A stretch of 64,000 nucleotides of DNA from Streptomyces cellostaticus. GTDB lineage: Bacteria; Actinomycetota; Actinomycetes; Streptomycetales; Streptomycetaceae. The DNA lies in NCBI RefSeq assembly GCF_023630175.1, contig NZ_JALLIN010000011.1:62001-126000 (forward strand), in the 5' to 3' direction. The notes beneath the pieces were generated by a model. The model did no database searches, had not been told where the DNA came from, and saw nothing but the letters and a program-made list of their open reading frames with translations. Below are positions 8,094 through 17,030 of the stretch, piece by piece. Within the stretch, counting starts at the first letter, position 1. Every line of letters begins with the position of its first letter. The translations under genes were made by a program, and so were the position numbers.

Positions 8094-8488
8094 GCGGTGT
8101 CCTGATCCTGGACAGCGAGGGCCTGGCAAAGGCCGTACAGCGTGACCGGGAAATCCACGAGTGGCTGACGGCGGCTCGCGACGCGGACCTACCAGTGATC
8201 ACCTCAGCCGCTGTGCTGGTCGAGGTGATCCACCCGAAGATCAACGACGCCGCACTGAGGTGGACCCTGTCCCGCCTGAGCGTCGAGCCCGTGACCCAAG
8301 TCGTCGCGCAGTCCGCTGCCGCCTTGCTGCGGGCGGCGGGGCTGCACGGTCACCAGTACGCCATCGACGCCATGCTGTGCGCGACCGCCCTGCAGCATCC
8401 CGGCCGGGTGACGATCCTGACTTCCGATGTGGAAGACATCGGCCTGCTCACCGCCGAGCATCCACGCGTGAGCGCGGCGAAGGTCTGA
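8090..8488 (+). CDS. VapC-like PIN-domain ribonuclease toxin
   Basis: This 132-aa PIN-domain protein is expected to cleave RNA (often tRNA) using a Mg-binding acidic site. The conserved acids are visible: Asp in LILDSEGL (about 8), Glu in VLVEVIHP (about 44), Asp in YAIDAMLCATAL (about 96) and Asp in ILTSDVEDI (about 114). It is translationally coupled to the antitoxin before it. Length is normal and the gene appears intact. Confidence 0.88.
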   Translation: MSGVLILDSEGLAKAVQRDREIHEWLTAARDADLPVITSAAVLVEVIHPKINDAALRWTLSRLSVEPVTQVVAQSAAALLRAAGLHGHQYAIDAMLCATALQHPGRVTILTSDVEDIGLLTAEHPRVSAAKV

Positions 8489-9040
8489 GCCGGGGCTTCT
8501 GGGGACGGTGCCATCGGCGCCGCCGCGGAGGCGCCACACGTCCTTGACGGTGAGCCGCTCCACCGGGATCCGTCACACCCCGGCCCGGCCCGGGGTGAGG
8601 TGCGACGGCGGGCGGGCCGCCTCCGAGGACGATGTGGGTGCCGAAGATGTGCGGACTGTAGTCGGTGGACTCCAGGGAGCGGGCGGCCAGGAAGACCTCC
8701 TCATCGGAGGACTCCTGGGTCTTGCGTGCCGCCGCGGCTTCCTGGGGCGTACGGATGCGGTCGCGCGTCAGGCCCAGGTGAACAGGCCCAGCGTGGCCAG
8801 CGAGGCCGCGGCCTGGGGGAGCTGCCCGATCGAGCACGGAGCCTTCACCTGGAGGGCCCGACGGTCACATTGACGGCGTACCGGCCGGTTCTTTGTGCAC
8901 TTGCACCGGAACTCGGGCACCCGCCAGCTCCTACGGTTTCCCAAACCCGAGGGGCTCCGGGCATTTCCCGGAAATGATGCCTCCAGTTCAGGGCCTGCCG
9001 GCCCGTCACGGTCGACGGGTGGCCCGAGGAAAGGATCGCA
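8489..9040. other. Intergenic stretch before the symporter, no gene recognised
   Basis: This 552-bp region separates the VapBC module from the alanine symporter. A minus-strand frame (about 8590-8780, containing TPQEAAAARKTQESSDEEVF) looks slightly protein-like but has no start, stop or family I can support. The last 100 bp contain short dyads and an aaagga ribosome-binding site for the symporter. Confidence 0.4.
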
Positions 9041-10654
9041 ATGCATCGGATTCAGGCGCTGCACCCCGGACTCGGGGGTGTCCGCTTCCAGGCTCAGGGG
9101 GCGGAGGACGGCATCCTCGGGCAGACGGAAGACAAGATCAACTCGTTGTTCGATCCGCTCGCCAAGGGACTCGGTGACTTCGTCTTCGCCGACGTCACCG
9201 TCTTCGGGACCACGTTTCCGTGGATCGTCGCCTGGCTGGTGATCGCCGGTCTGGTCTTCACCCTCTACTTCGGTTTCATCCAGTTCCGTACCCTCAAGCT
9301 CTCCCTGGGCCTCCTGCGCGGCCGGTACAGCAGGCACGACGACCCGGGCGAGATCACCCACTTCCAGGCGCTGTCCTCGGCACTGTCGGGCACGGTCGGT
9401 CTCGGCAACATCGCGGGTGTGGGCGTGGCGATCACCATCGGCGGTGCCGGTGCCACGTTCTGGATGGTGTTGTGCGGTCTGCTCGGCATGGCGTCGAAGT
9501 TCGTGGAGTGCACGCTCGGTGTGCGCTACCGCGACCAGCACGCCGACGGGTCCTTCTCCGGCGGTCCGATGAAGTACCTGAGCAAGGGGCTCGCGGAGCG
9601 GCTGCCGGGTACGGCCGGCCGGGTCTTCGGCAAGGTCATGGCCGCGCTCGCGGCCGTCATGATCCTGCTGTTCGGCGTCGGCGGCGGCAACATGTTCCAG
9701 GCCAACCAGACCGTCACCCAGATCCGCAACATCACCGGCGGTGACGACGGCGCGCTCGGCGGCAGCGGCTCCGCACTGATCATGGGTATCGTGCTGGCCG
9801 TCGTCGTCGGCGCCGTGATCATCGGTGGCATCAAGTCGATCGGCAAGGTCGCCAGCCGCCTGGTTCCGGGCATGGCCATCATCTACGTCGGCGCCTGCCT
9901 CATCGTCATCCTGACCAACGTCACGTCGGTCCCGTCGGCGTTCGGCGCGATCTTCCACGAGGCGTTCACCGGTGAGGGCGTGGTCGGCGGTGTCATCGGC
10001 GCGCTGATCGTCGGCTTCACCCGCGCCGCCTTCTCCAACGAGGCCGGCCTGGGCTCCGCGCCCATCGCCCACTCCGCCGTGAAGACCCGCTACCCGGTGA
10101 CCGAGGGCCTGGTCGCGCTGATCGGGCCGTTCATCGACACGGTCGTCATCTGCACCATGACCGCGCTGACGATCGTCATCGCCGACAGCCCGTTCTGGAA
10201 CCAGGCCAAGGCCCAGTACGCGGCCGACGGCAGCAAGGCGGACGGCGTGACGGTCACCTCCTCGGCCTTCGAGACCGTCCTGCCGTGGTTCCCGAAGGTC
10301 CTCACCGTGGCCGTCCTGCTCTTCGCGATCTCGACGATGATCACCTGGTCGTACTACGGCCAGAAGGCGTGGACTCACCTGTTCGGCAAGACGAAGACCA
10401 GCGAGCGCGTCTACCAGCTGATCTTCTGCCTGTTCATCGTGGTCGGCGCGGTGCTCACCTTCGGCAGCGTGCTGGACTTCACCGACGCGGTGCTGTTCCT
10501 GCTGGCCCTGGTCAACATCGTGGGCCTCTATCTCCTCGCCCCGTTCGTCAAGCAGGAGCTGGCCCGGTTCCGGGAGGCGCTGCGCACCGGTGACGTCGGT
10601 GCGCGAGGGGCGGCGGAAGCACGGGTGCAGGCCGCGGAGGAGACCATCGGCTGA
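9041..10654 (+). CDS. Sodium:alanine/glycine symporter (AGCS family)
   Basis: This 537-aa polytopic protein should import alanine or glycine with sodium. It carries the AGCS features LSGTVGLGNIAGVGVAITIGGAGATFWM (about 110-140), TRAAFSNEAGLGSAPIAHSA (about 325-345, the sodium/substrate signature) and many hydrophobic helices to the end (DAVLFLLALVNIVGLYLLAP). The start at ATG 9041 has a good GAGGAAAGGA site. It is convergent with a PucR regulator gene 45 bp away. Confidence 0.93.
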   Translation: MHRIQALHPGLGGVRFQAQGAEDGILGQTEDKINSLFDPLAKGLGDFVFADVTVFGTTFPWIVAWLVIAGLVFTLYFGFIQFRTLKLSLGLLRGRYSRHDDPGEITHFQALSSALSGTVGLGNIAGVGVAITIGGAGATFWMVLCGLLGMASKFVECTLGVRYRDQHADGSFSGGPMKYLSKGLAERLPGTAGRVFGKVMAALAAVMILLFGVGGGNMFQANQTVTQIRNITGGDDGALGGSGSALIMGIVLAVVVGAVIIGGIKSIGKVASRLVPGMAIIYVGACLIVILTNVTSVPSAFGAIFHEAFTGEGVVGGVIGALIVGFTRAAFSNEAGLGSAPIAHSAVKTRYPVTEGLVALIGPFIDTVVICTMTALTIVIADSPFWNQAKAQYAADGSKADGVTVTSSAFETVLPWFPKVLTVAVLLFAISTMITWSYYGQKAWTHLFGKTKTSERVYQLIFCLFIVVGAVLTFGSVLDFTDAVLFLLALVNIVGLYLLAPFVKQELARFREALRTGDVGARGAAEARVQAAEETIG

Positions 10655-10699
10655 CCGCACAGCCTGCCGGTCCCAGGACCGGACCCGGGCTCCTTGGAC

Positions 10700-12478
10700 T
10701 CAGTGCCCGTACGACGACGTGTGCGACGCGTCCCGTACGGGCACTGTCTCCGTCTCCAGCAGCAGCTGAAGGTGCGCGAACAGGCACTGGTGCGGGTCGG
10801 TCAGGTCGATGCCGCTGATCGTCTCGGCTCGCTTCAGCCGATAGCGCAGGGTGTTGGTGTGCAGGTGCAGCAGGCGGGCCGCCGCCCGCATGTTGAACTG
10901 CGCGGCAAGGTACGCCAGCACGGACGGCACCAGTCCGCTTTCATGCTCGCGGTCGTGGGCCAGCAGCGCGGAGATGCGCGGATCGCGCAGCCGCGGGTGC
11001 TGCTCCAGCAGGGCGAGCGTCTCGCTGACGAGGACCTCGGAGCGTACGTCGGCAATGGTGGCCACACACCGATCGCCCCGGTGCGTGATGACGCCCAGCA
11101 CTTGGTCCGCCTCCGTCTTCGACGCGGCGATCGAGTCCAGCCCTTCGACCACCGAGCCCACGGCCGCGCGCACATCGAGGTGCAGGCGCTGCTCGGCCGA
11201 CCGCACGATGTCGCCCGCCAGCCCGGCGACGATGCCCTCGCCGGCTCCTTCCGGCAGCCCGGGCAACAGCAAGTACACCCGGCTGCCACCGGCTGCCACC
11301 AGGGCCCGGCGCCGGAACGCGCCGGCGTGCACGGTGACCAGGCTGGTCATCTCCGCCCGGCGCAGCTCGAAGGCCGGGCGGTCGGCGGCAGCGGAGTCGC
11401 CGACCGGGGCGGAGCCGGACGGGGAGAAGCCGGACGGGGAGGAGCCCGTCGAGGCGGGGCCCCCGGGAGCGGATCCGGTCGGAGCCGAGTCCGGCCGAGC
11501 GAGGTCCGTCAGGGCGAAGGCCACGACCGCCGCCGGCTTCGTCAGCTCGGCCCCGATACGGGCGGCGAAGGTGCGCGGGTCGATGTGGCCGTCGAGCATC
11601 CGCCCGAGCAGCGCCTCCTCCACCTGAAGGTCCGACGGCGTCCCGGTCCGATGCCGTACGAGGAGCAGGGCCGCGGCACGGGCGGCGCCGACCAGGGCCT
11701 GCTCGGCCGTGTCGGACAACGGACCGTTGGCCTCCTGCACCCAGATCGAGCCCAGCCACTGATCCTGGACCCGGATACCGATCGCCAGCCGCCGCCGGAT
11801 CCCCAGCTCGGCCCGTTCCTCGACCCGCACGACCTCGCCGCCGGCCCGCAGCCGCTCGAACACACCCCACTCGCGCAGCAGCGACAGGTAATGGGCGGGG
11901 CCCTCCCTGCTGAGGATGGAACGCCGCCGCAGCTCGTCCACCCCTTCGTCGGAGCGGGAATAGGCCAGTACGCGGCTGGTGGCATCCTCGATGCTGATGT
12001 TGCCCCCGGTGAGGGCGGCTACGGTCTCGGCCAGCGCGAAGAGGTCGGCGGGCCGCTCGGCGGACTCCGGCTCACCGGCCCGACGTGCGTCGGCGATCAC
12101 GTCTCTGACCAGGGAGTCCAGGTACGCCCAGCGGACCTCCGGACGGATGCCGAGCACCACGGTCCCGGTGTCCTCGGAGAGTTCCTTCAACGTCTCCCGG
12201 TCGTCGTCCGGATCCATCTTGACGACCACCGCGGCGGCCCCTCGCCGGGCGGCGGCCCGCGCCAAGCGCAACGCCCGGCGCCCACGCGCGCCGATGATCA
12301 GCACCAGATGCGTCCGGTACGACTCCGGCTCCTCGTCGGCGTCGAGGATGGCCACGTCGCAGACCTCGATGTCCTCCAGCCCGCCGGGCGCGGCGACCAG
12401 GTCGATGGCCGGCTCACCGAGCGCGAGCAGCAACTGCCGTATGCCCGCGCCGGCCGGAGGCGTCGTCGTCTCGTCCAC
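10700..12478 (-). CDS. PucR-family (CdaR-type) transcriptional regulator
   Basis: GTG 12478 gives a 592-aa protein beginning VDETTTPPAGAGIRQLLLAL. The N-terminal part is a purine-catabolism-regulator-like domain, the middle a GGDEF-like/PucR region. The C-terminus carries the PucR helix-turn-helix (AQFNMRAAARLLHLHTNTLRYRLKRAE, about residues 545-571). Such proteins activate amino-acid, purine or polyamine genes. The frame is open for 75 codons upstream, including one TTA codon, but that part overlaps promoter-like AT-rich DNA, so the shorter start is preferred. The convergent symporter could be a target, though this is unproven. Confidence 0.85.
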   Translation of the reverse strand: MDETTTPPAGAGIRQLLLALGEPAIDLVAAPGGLEDIEVCDVAILDADEEPESYRTHLVLIIGARGRRALRLARAAARRGAAAVVVKMDPDDDRETLKELSEDTGTVVLGIRPEVRWAYLDSLVRDVIADARRAGEPESAERPADLFALAETVAALTGGNISIEDATSRVLAYSRSDEGVDELRRRSILSREGPAHYLSLLREWGVFERLRAGGEVVRVEERAELGIRRRLAIGIRVQDQWLGSIWVQEANGPLSDTAEQALVGAARAAALLLVRHRTGTPSDLQVEEALLGRMLDGHIDPRTFAARIGAELTKPAAVVAFALTDLARPDSAPTGSAPGGPASTGSSPSGFSPSGSAPVGDSAAADRPAFELRRAEMTSLVTVHAGAFRRRALVAAGGSRVYLLLPGLPEGAGEGIVAGLAGDIVRSAEQRLHLDVRAAVGSVVEGLDSIAASKTEADQVLGVITHRGDRCVATIADVRSEVLVSETLALLEQHPRLRDPRISALLAHDREHESGLVPSVLAYLAAQFNMRAAARLLHLHTNTLRYRLKRAETISGIDLTDPHQCLFAHLQLLLETETVPVRDASHTSSYGH

Positions 12479-12729
12479 GATGAGTAACCGTCCTACCCGC
12501 CCCCGCTGGATGATAAGACAAACATACAAAGAGGTGGCGAAGGTGGAAAACTCCCCGCGGCGCAGCATCGCCGTTCCAGGGCCACCGGGTGGAGCCAGGT
12601 AGCTTCTGACCCGGGCGTACGCCCGCTGGTGTGGCGCCTGAGGGCCGCTGCTGCCGTGCCGAAAGAGGGGCGGCCGACACCGCCGGTCAACGTTCTGGCA
12701 CACGACAGTGGATCACGGCGGACAGCAAA

Positions 12730-12807
12730 AAGGCCCGGGTCTTTGACCTGGGCCTTCTTCGTGGAGCGGGTGACGAGAATCGAACTCGCGCTCTCAGCTT
12801 GGGAAGC
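12730..12807 (+). repeat. Left attachment repeat (truncated tRNA-Gly copy)
   Basis: This 78-bp segment is identical base for base to 18420-18497. It contains the terminator and the 3' 46 nt of tRNA-Gly, including the anticodon, but the 5' half of the tRNA is missing. It marks one end of an integrated element. Confidence 0.95.
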
Positions 12808-13099
12808 GACGGCGTTCGGGTGGTCGCCCTCGCGCTGACCTGCGGATACACGCTCAACGATGATGGTGTACTTCTTCGGCGCATGCTCCTGTTGACCGTA
12901 GTCGTCCGCTCTGAAGGGCACGCGGTGGGCACGGCACGGTGAAGCTGTCCGACCAGAGGTGCGGCGGCGTCCGTGTGGGTTCCACGCCTCCGGGCTCTGC
13001 TCGCTCGAGCGAACCTTGGTTGCTTTCGCACATCCCGCAGGAGTCCGCCGGGCGCACCACTGCAGGCTGAGCAGCCCCTCTGACTGCCCTGCGGCCGGT
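12808..13099. other. Island left end, no gene recognised
   Basis: About 290 bp between the left repeat and the Uma2 stop. Short frames cross it, but none has a plausible start, length and composition. It could be integrase remnant DNA, but no recombinase motif is visible. Confidence 0.4.
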
Positions 13100-13666
13100 T
13101 CAGATCTGGCCGAGGTCGATCTCCGCCGCGAAGGGGACGGTGATCTTCAGGGTGCTGGCGAACACGTCCCCTTCGCGGTATGTCCTCGTCGCAGGATCGA
13201 GCAGGTACGTATACACCAGCGGTGTGCCCGTCGCGGCCTGCTCGATCCGCCAGTAGAAGCCGATCCCGGCCTTGGCGTACTGGTCCACCTTCACGATCCG
13301 GTCGGTGGTCTCCGAGCCCGGTGACACCACCTCGGCCACAAGCAGTACGTGCTCCGGACGGGTGGGCGTGATGTCGATCGTGTCCGCACGGTAGACGATG
13401 ACGTCGGGGCGGCGATTGGTCAGCGGGACGTCCTGGAGCCGGACGTCGAAATCCGTGTCGGCGTTCCAGTCGGGGCCGGCTGCGGCGTCCAGGGCGTTCG
13501 CCAGGAGTCGGGCCAGCCGATTGTGCCGCTTGGATGCGCTGGGGCTCACGACGACCATTCCGTCCACGATCTCGATGCCGGCGCACTGCTCCTCGGACCA
13601 CGACTCGTACTCCTCGGCCGTGATCTGCTGGTGCATCCACGCCGGGGCCACCATCTCGGCAGTCAT
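13100..13666 (-). CDS. Uma2-family putative restriction-type endonuclease
   Basis: This 188-aa protein starts at ATG 13666, behind GGGAGGCG. It matches the Uma2 family, which has a PD-(D/E)XK nuclease fold: GIEIVDGMVVVSPSASKRHNRLARLLANAL (about 32-60), then RRPDVIVYRADTIDI with the catalytic Asp (about 106-120), then HVLLVAEVVSPGSETTDRIVKVDQYAKAGIGFYWRIE with Glu and Lys (about 127-163). Uma2 proteins are abundant in Streptomyces and often sit on mobile DNA. Function is uncertain. It is one of three Uma2 loci in the window. Confidence 0.85.
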   Translation of the reverse strand: MTAEMVAPAWMHQQITAEEYESWSEEQCAGIEIVDGMVVVSPSASKRHNRLARLLANALDAAAGPDWNADTDFDVRLQDVPLTNRRPDVIVYRADTIDITPTRPEHVLLVAEVVSPGSETTDRIVKVDQYAKAGIGFYWRIEQAATGTPLVYTYLLDPATRTYREGDVFASTLKITVPFAAEIDLGQI

Positions 13667-13862
13667 GACACGCCTCCCGGACACTGTGCGGCGGGCCCGA
13701 TCCCGCTGCGCTCAGCGTACCGACTCGCACGCGCCCGGGGCGGCTCGGAGACCTCGGTCGCCTCGACACTCTCCCTCGCCGAGTGGAAGAGCGGCGTGTT
13801 GTGCTCATGAGCATCGGGCTTGACCCACCGCGTTGCCGCTCTGGCGCCGGCCTGCGATTCGT

Positions 13863-14006
13863 TCAACGGCTCTGCCACCACACCAGGCCGCACCCGACGA
13901 GAGCAGAGCCTGCAGCCGTGGCGACGCCGCGTACGGCGGCGAACAGGGCGGCACGCCCCAGGCGACGAGCGGTTCGCAGCCGCTTTCGTTCCGTGAGCTT
14001 GCTCAT
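13863..14006 (-). CDS. 47-aa small membrane protein
   Basis: An ATG at 14006 preceded by GGAGGAG opens a 47-codon frame. It starts with a basic segment (MSKLTERKRLRTARRLGRAA), continues with a hydrophobic helix (ALVGCGLVWW) and stops at 13863. The start, ribosome site and topology are good for a real small protein. It diverges from the 914-aa ATPase gene, 186 bp away, so the two may share regulation. Confidence 0.65.
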   Translation of the reverse strand: MSKLTERKRLRTARRLGRAALFAAVRGVATAAGSALVGCGLVWWQSR

Positions 14007-14192
14007 CGAGGTCTCCTCCGATCATCTCGTCGCTGCTGCGAGCTGGCGGTCCGAGTTTCGTGCGGTGGCTTGGAAGAGACACGGCCGGGCGGGAGGACCG
14101 GGCGTTTCTCGTTCTACGCTGCTGGCCGACGAGGTGCCCGCTGCACCCGCTGCGGGCGGTCCCGGGCGCGGCGCTAAGGAGGGGGAGCACGG

Positions 14193-16937
14193 GTGACAAC
14201 ACGGTCTCGGGAGGCGCGACTGCTCTACGAGCAGTTGCGCGCACTGGAGCAACAGGCGTGGGAGGCCCGCCGCCGAGCCGGCCTCCGGTACTCACGGCGA
14301 GAGGTGATCCAGGCGCTCGCCAGGCCTCCGTACGGGAGGAGAGTCGGCGACCAGCGGATCAGCGACTGGGTACCGACAAGCGACAAGGAACCGAAGGTCC
14401 CGAGCGACAGGAGCAGCGACGACGTTCTGGCGCTGGTGCGACTGTGGAGTTCCTGGGCGGGTGAAAGTGTCAACGAGCGTCATTGGCGCAACCTGCTGGA
14501 GCAGGCGCAGCCGGTGCGGGTCCTGCGTACGATGCTGGCCGGCCCCGGGCGGCCGGTCCGTGAGTTCACCGATCCGTTCACGCTGGAAGTGCACGAGGCT
14601 ATCGATGGCGGTGGCGCGTCGGGGTTGCCGTTACTTCCCCTCTACGTCGAACGGCAGCACGACCGGTGGCTGGCCGACGTGGTGAACGGCCTCGTCGCGC
14701 GGTCCGCCAGGCAGCCGGTCGGCGTACTCGCCGTCCTCGTCGGTGAATCATCGACCGGCAAGACGAGGGCGTGCTGGGAAGCGCTCAACCTGCTCCCGCC
14801 GGACTGGCGGCTCGTGCTTCCTCTGGTACCGAGCCCCGCCGAAGCACTGATCGCCGCATTGGCCGAGATCACTCCCCGCACCGCCCTGTGGCTCGACGAG
14901 ATCCACCGCTTCCTGAGCGGAGACCGGGGCGAACAGGCCGCTGCCCACCTGCGAGAAGTACTCAACGACCCGCGGCGGGGGCCGCTGCTCGTCCTGGGCA
15001 CGACATGGCCCGGCCTGTGGGCGGATCTGGTGAAGCCGCGTAAAGACGGCGACCGCGGAGATACGCATGCACAGGCCCGTGCCCTCCTCACCGGGAAGCA
15101 CTACCGGGTACCGGACACCTTCGAGGACACGGACATGCCCGAGCTGCGGCGCCTGGCCAGTGCGGACCCCCGGCTCAAGGAAGCGCTGGAACAGGGGAGG
15201 CCAGGGCGGATCACGCAGTACCTCGCGGGTGGTCGAGCGCTCATCGACCGGTATGAGACCGCCACGGCCCTTCAGAGGGCCCTGATCGAGTCAGCCATGG
15301 ATGTCCGCCGTCTCGGGCACGACATACCCCTCCCGCGCATCCTCCTGGAAGCGTCGATCCGCCACTACCTCTCCACTGACCAGTACGACTTGGTGGCGGA
15401 CGGTGAGATCGAGCACGCACTGGCGGAACTCAGCGAGCCGAGGCGTGGAACTCGGGGCCCTCTAACGCCCGTCATCTTCCGTGAGCCGGGCAGGCCTCGC
15501 GTCCTCACCGACGACGTCAGACTCGCGGACTACCTGGATCAGCACGGCAGGAAGGAAAGGCGCACCAAAGAACCACCGGCGGGGCTGTGGGACGCACTGG
15601 TGGACCACGCCGCGCGGGATTCCTTCATCGCGTTGGCCGAGGCGGCCAGGGACAGGGGGCACCTGAGGGTCGCCCTGCGTCTGCTCGCGGCAGGGGTGGA
15701 AGCCGGGGTGCCGGGTGCTGCCATGGCAGCGGCTCAGTTCTTGGAGGAAGAGGGGAGACCGGACGATGCACTGCTGTGGTGCCTGCCTCTCGCGGAAGCC
15801 GGGAACGTCGCGGCCATGGGCCGGGTGGCCGGGCTCATGGAGGCGACCCGGCCGGACGTTGCGGTGGCCTGGCACAGGAAAGCCGCCGAAGCGGGACGAA
15901 CGTATGGCTGGCTCTACGCCGGCATGCTTCTGCGCAGGGCTGGAGAGCTCCTGGAAGCAGAAGTCTGCCTCAGACGCGCGGCCGATGCCGGCGTGCACGG
16001 CGGACGTGCAGAGCTGGCTTACCTGCTGCAGCAGGCGGGGCGGACGGGGGAAGCACTCGTCCACCTTCAGCAAGAGGCCGAGGCGAGTGGTGGGTACGCA
16101 GTGGTGGAGACGGCCGCCCTGATGCGGGAGCGCGGTGACAGCGGCCTCACCGTCCTGGCGTGGCTGTTGCCCCGTGCAGCGGAAGAAGGCAGGAGGGACG
16201 GAGGCGGTATCCCTTGGGTAGAGCACGCGTTGTTCCGGCACCTGGCCATGGACGCCCTCCTTCGAAGCCGATTGCGAAGCCTTGCCGATGAGGAGGGCCA
16301 GGACGACGCGGTGCGGCGCGATTTGACCGCACTGCTGGATTTCGTGGAGGAGCTCGCCAAGGGTGCCCTTCGGGAGAAGGGCACGAACACGCCAGAGGCG
16401 CTCAGGCAGCATGGCCGCCTGGCGGAAGCACTCGTCCCGTACCAGAAAGAGGCCGACACCGGTCGACGGGACGCGGTGGTGCATGTCGCCGCCCTGCACG
16501 AGCAACTGGGGAGACCCTCGGAGGCCCTCGCCTGCTACCAGCGTGCGGCGGAAGGAGGTGATCCGGAGGTCTTCCCGCAGATCGCTCGCCTGATGACGGC
16601 AGCCGAGGGGCCGGACGAGACCTTTGACTGGTTGAAGTCGTGCGCGGACCGTCACGGCGAGAAGGGCTACCCGGACCAGCGGTCCGCCGTGGCCGAGCAG
16701 CTCCGCATCGCGGGTCGCACGGACGAGGCTCTCGCCTGGCTCCGCCGCGCCTCGCGGACCGGTGACCCGTACGCCTGGCGTCAGTACGCTGAACTGCTGG
16801 AGGCGGCCGGTCGCATGGAGGACGCTCAGTGCATGCGGCGGTACGGCTGGGAGCCCTACGGCGAGATCTCGAAACCGTGGAGTGCGGCCCCGCCGGCGGT
16901 TCGGCGGCTGGGCCACGTCCGAACAGCCGGAGACTGA
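14193..16937 (+). CDS. STAND-like P-loop ATPase with helical/Sel1-like repeats
   Basis: This 914-aa protein starts at GTG 14193 with an AAGGAGGGGG site. Residues 1-100 form an actinobacterial helix-turn-helix-like domain (RREVIQALA then GDQRISDWV). A P-loop ATPase follows, with Walker A GESSTGKT (184-191) and Walker B TALWLDEIHRF (about 230-240). From about 480 to the end there are tandem helical repeats of Sel1/TPR type (EEEGRPDDALLWCLPLAEAG, GRPSEALACYQRAAEGGDPE). The layout (effector-like N-terminus, ATPase, repeat sensor) is that of STAND NTPases, many of which act in phage defence. It lies 63-93 bp before the Shedu-like gene on the same strand, so a defence operon is plausible but unproven. 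Confidence 0.8.
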   Translation: MTTRSREARLLYEQLRALEQQAWEARRRAGLRYSRREVIQALARPPYGRRVGDQRISDWVPTSDKEPKVPSDRSSDDVLALVRLWSSWAGESVNERHWRNLLEQAQPVRVLRTMLAGPGRPVREFTDPFTLEVHEAIDGGGASGLPLLPLYVERQHDRWLADVVNGLVARSARQPVGVLAVLVGESSTGKTRACWEALNLLPPDWRLVLPLVPSPAEALIAALAEITPRTALWLDEIHRFLSGDRGEQAAAHLREVLNDPRRGPLLVLGTTWPGLWADLVKPRKDGDRGDTHAQARALLTGKHYRVPDTFEDTDMPELRRLASADPRLKEALEQGRPGRITQYLAGGRALIDRYETATALQRALIESAMDVRRLGHDIPLPRILLEASIRHYLSTDQYDLVADGEIEHALAELSEPRRGTRGPLTPVIFREPGRPRVLTDDVRLADYLDQHGRKERRTKEPPAGLWDALVDHAARDSFIALAEAARDRGHLRVALRLLAAGVEAGVPGAAMAAAQFLEEEGRPDDALLWCLPLAEAGNVAAMGRVAGLMEATRPDVAVAWHRKAAEAGRTYGWLYAGMLLRRAGELLEAEVCLRRAADAGVHGGRAELAYLLQQAGRTGEALVHLQQEAEASGGYAVVETAALMRERGDSGLTVLAWLLPRAAEEGRRDGGGIPWVEHALFRHLAMDALLRSRLRSLADEEGQDDAVRRDLTALLDFVEELAKGALREKGTNTPEALRQHGRLAEALVPYQKEADTGRRDAVVHVAALHEQLGRPSEALACYQRAAEGGDPEVFPQIARLMTAAEGPDETFDWLKSCADRHGEKGYPDQRSAVAEQLRIAGRTDEALAWLRRASRTGDPYAWRQYAELLEAAGRMEDAQCMRRYGWEPYGEISKPWSAAPPAVRRLGHVRTAGD

Positions 16938-17030
16938 TGCGGAGCATGCCGGCGTTGGGTCACCACTACCGCGCAGCCAACAGAAACTCCATCGGATGGC
17001 GTGTCAGACCCGTGCGTCAGACTCCTGCTC

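Noticed and set aside
8448..8837. Minus-strand gene between vapC and the symporter
   Set aside because: No start signal, no recognisable family and composition that degrades into Arg/Pro-rich sequence; at best a relic.
12752..12825. Second tRNA-Gly gene at the left repeat
   Set aside because: Only the 3' 46 nt match; after 12807 the sequence diverges and the 5' acceptor, D arm and half of the anticodon stem are missing, so it cannot fold as a tRNA.
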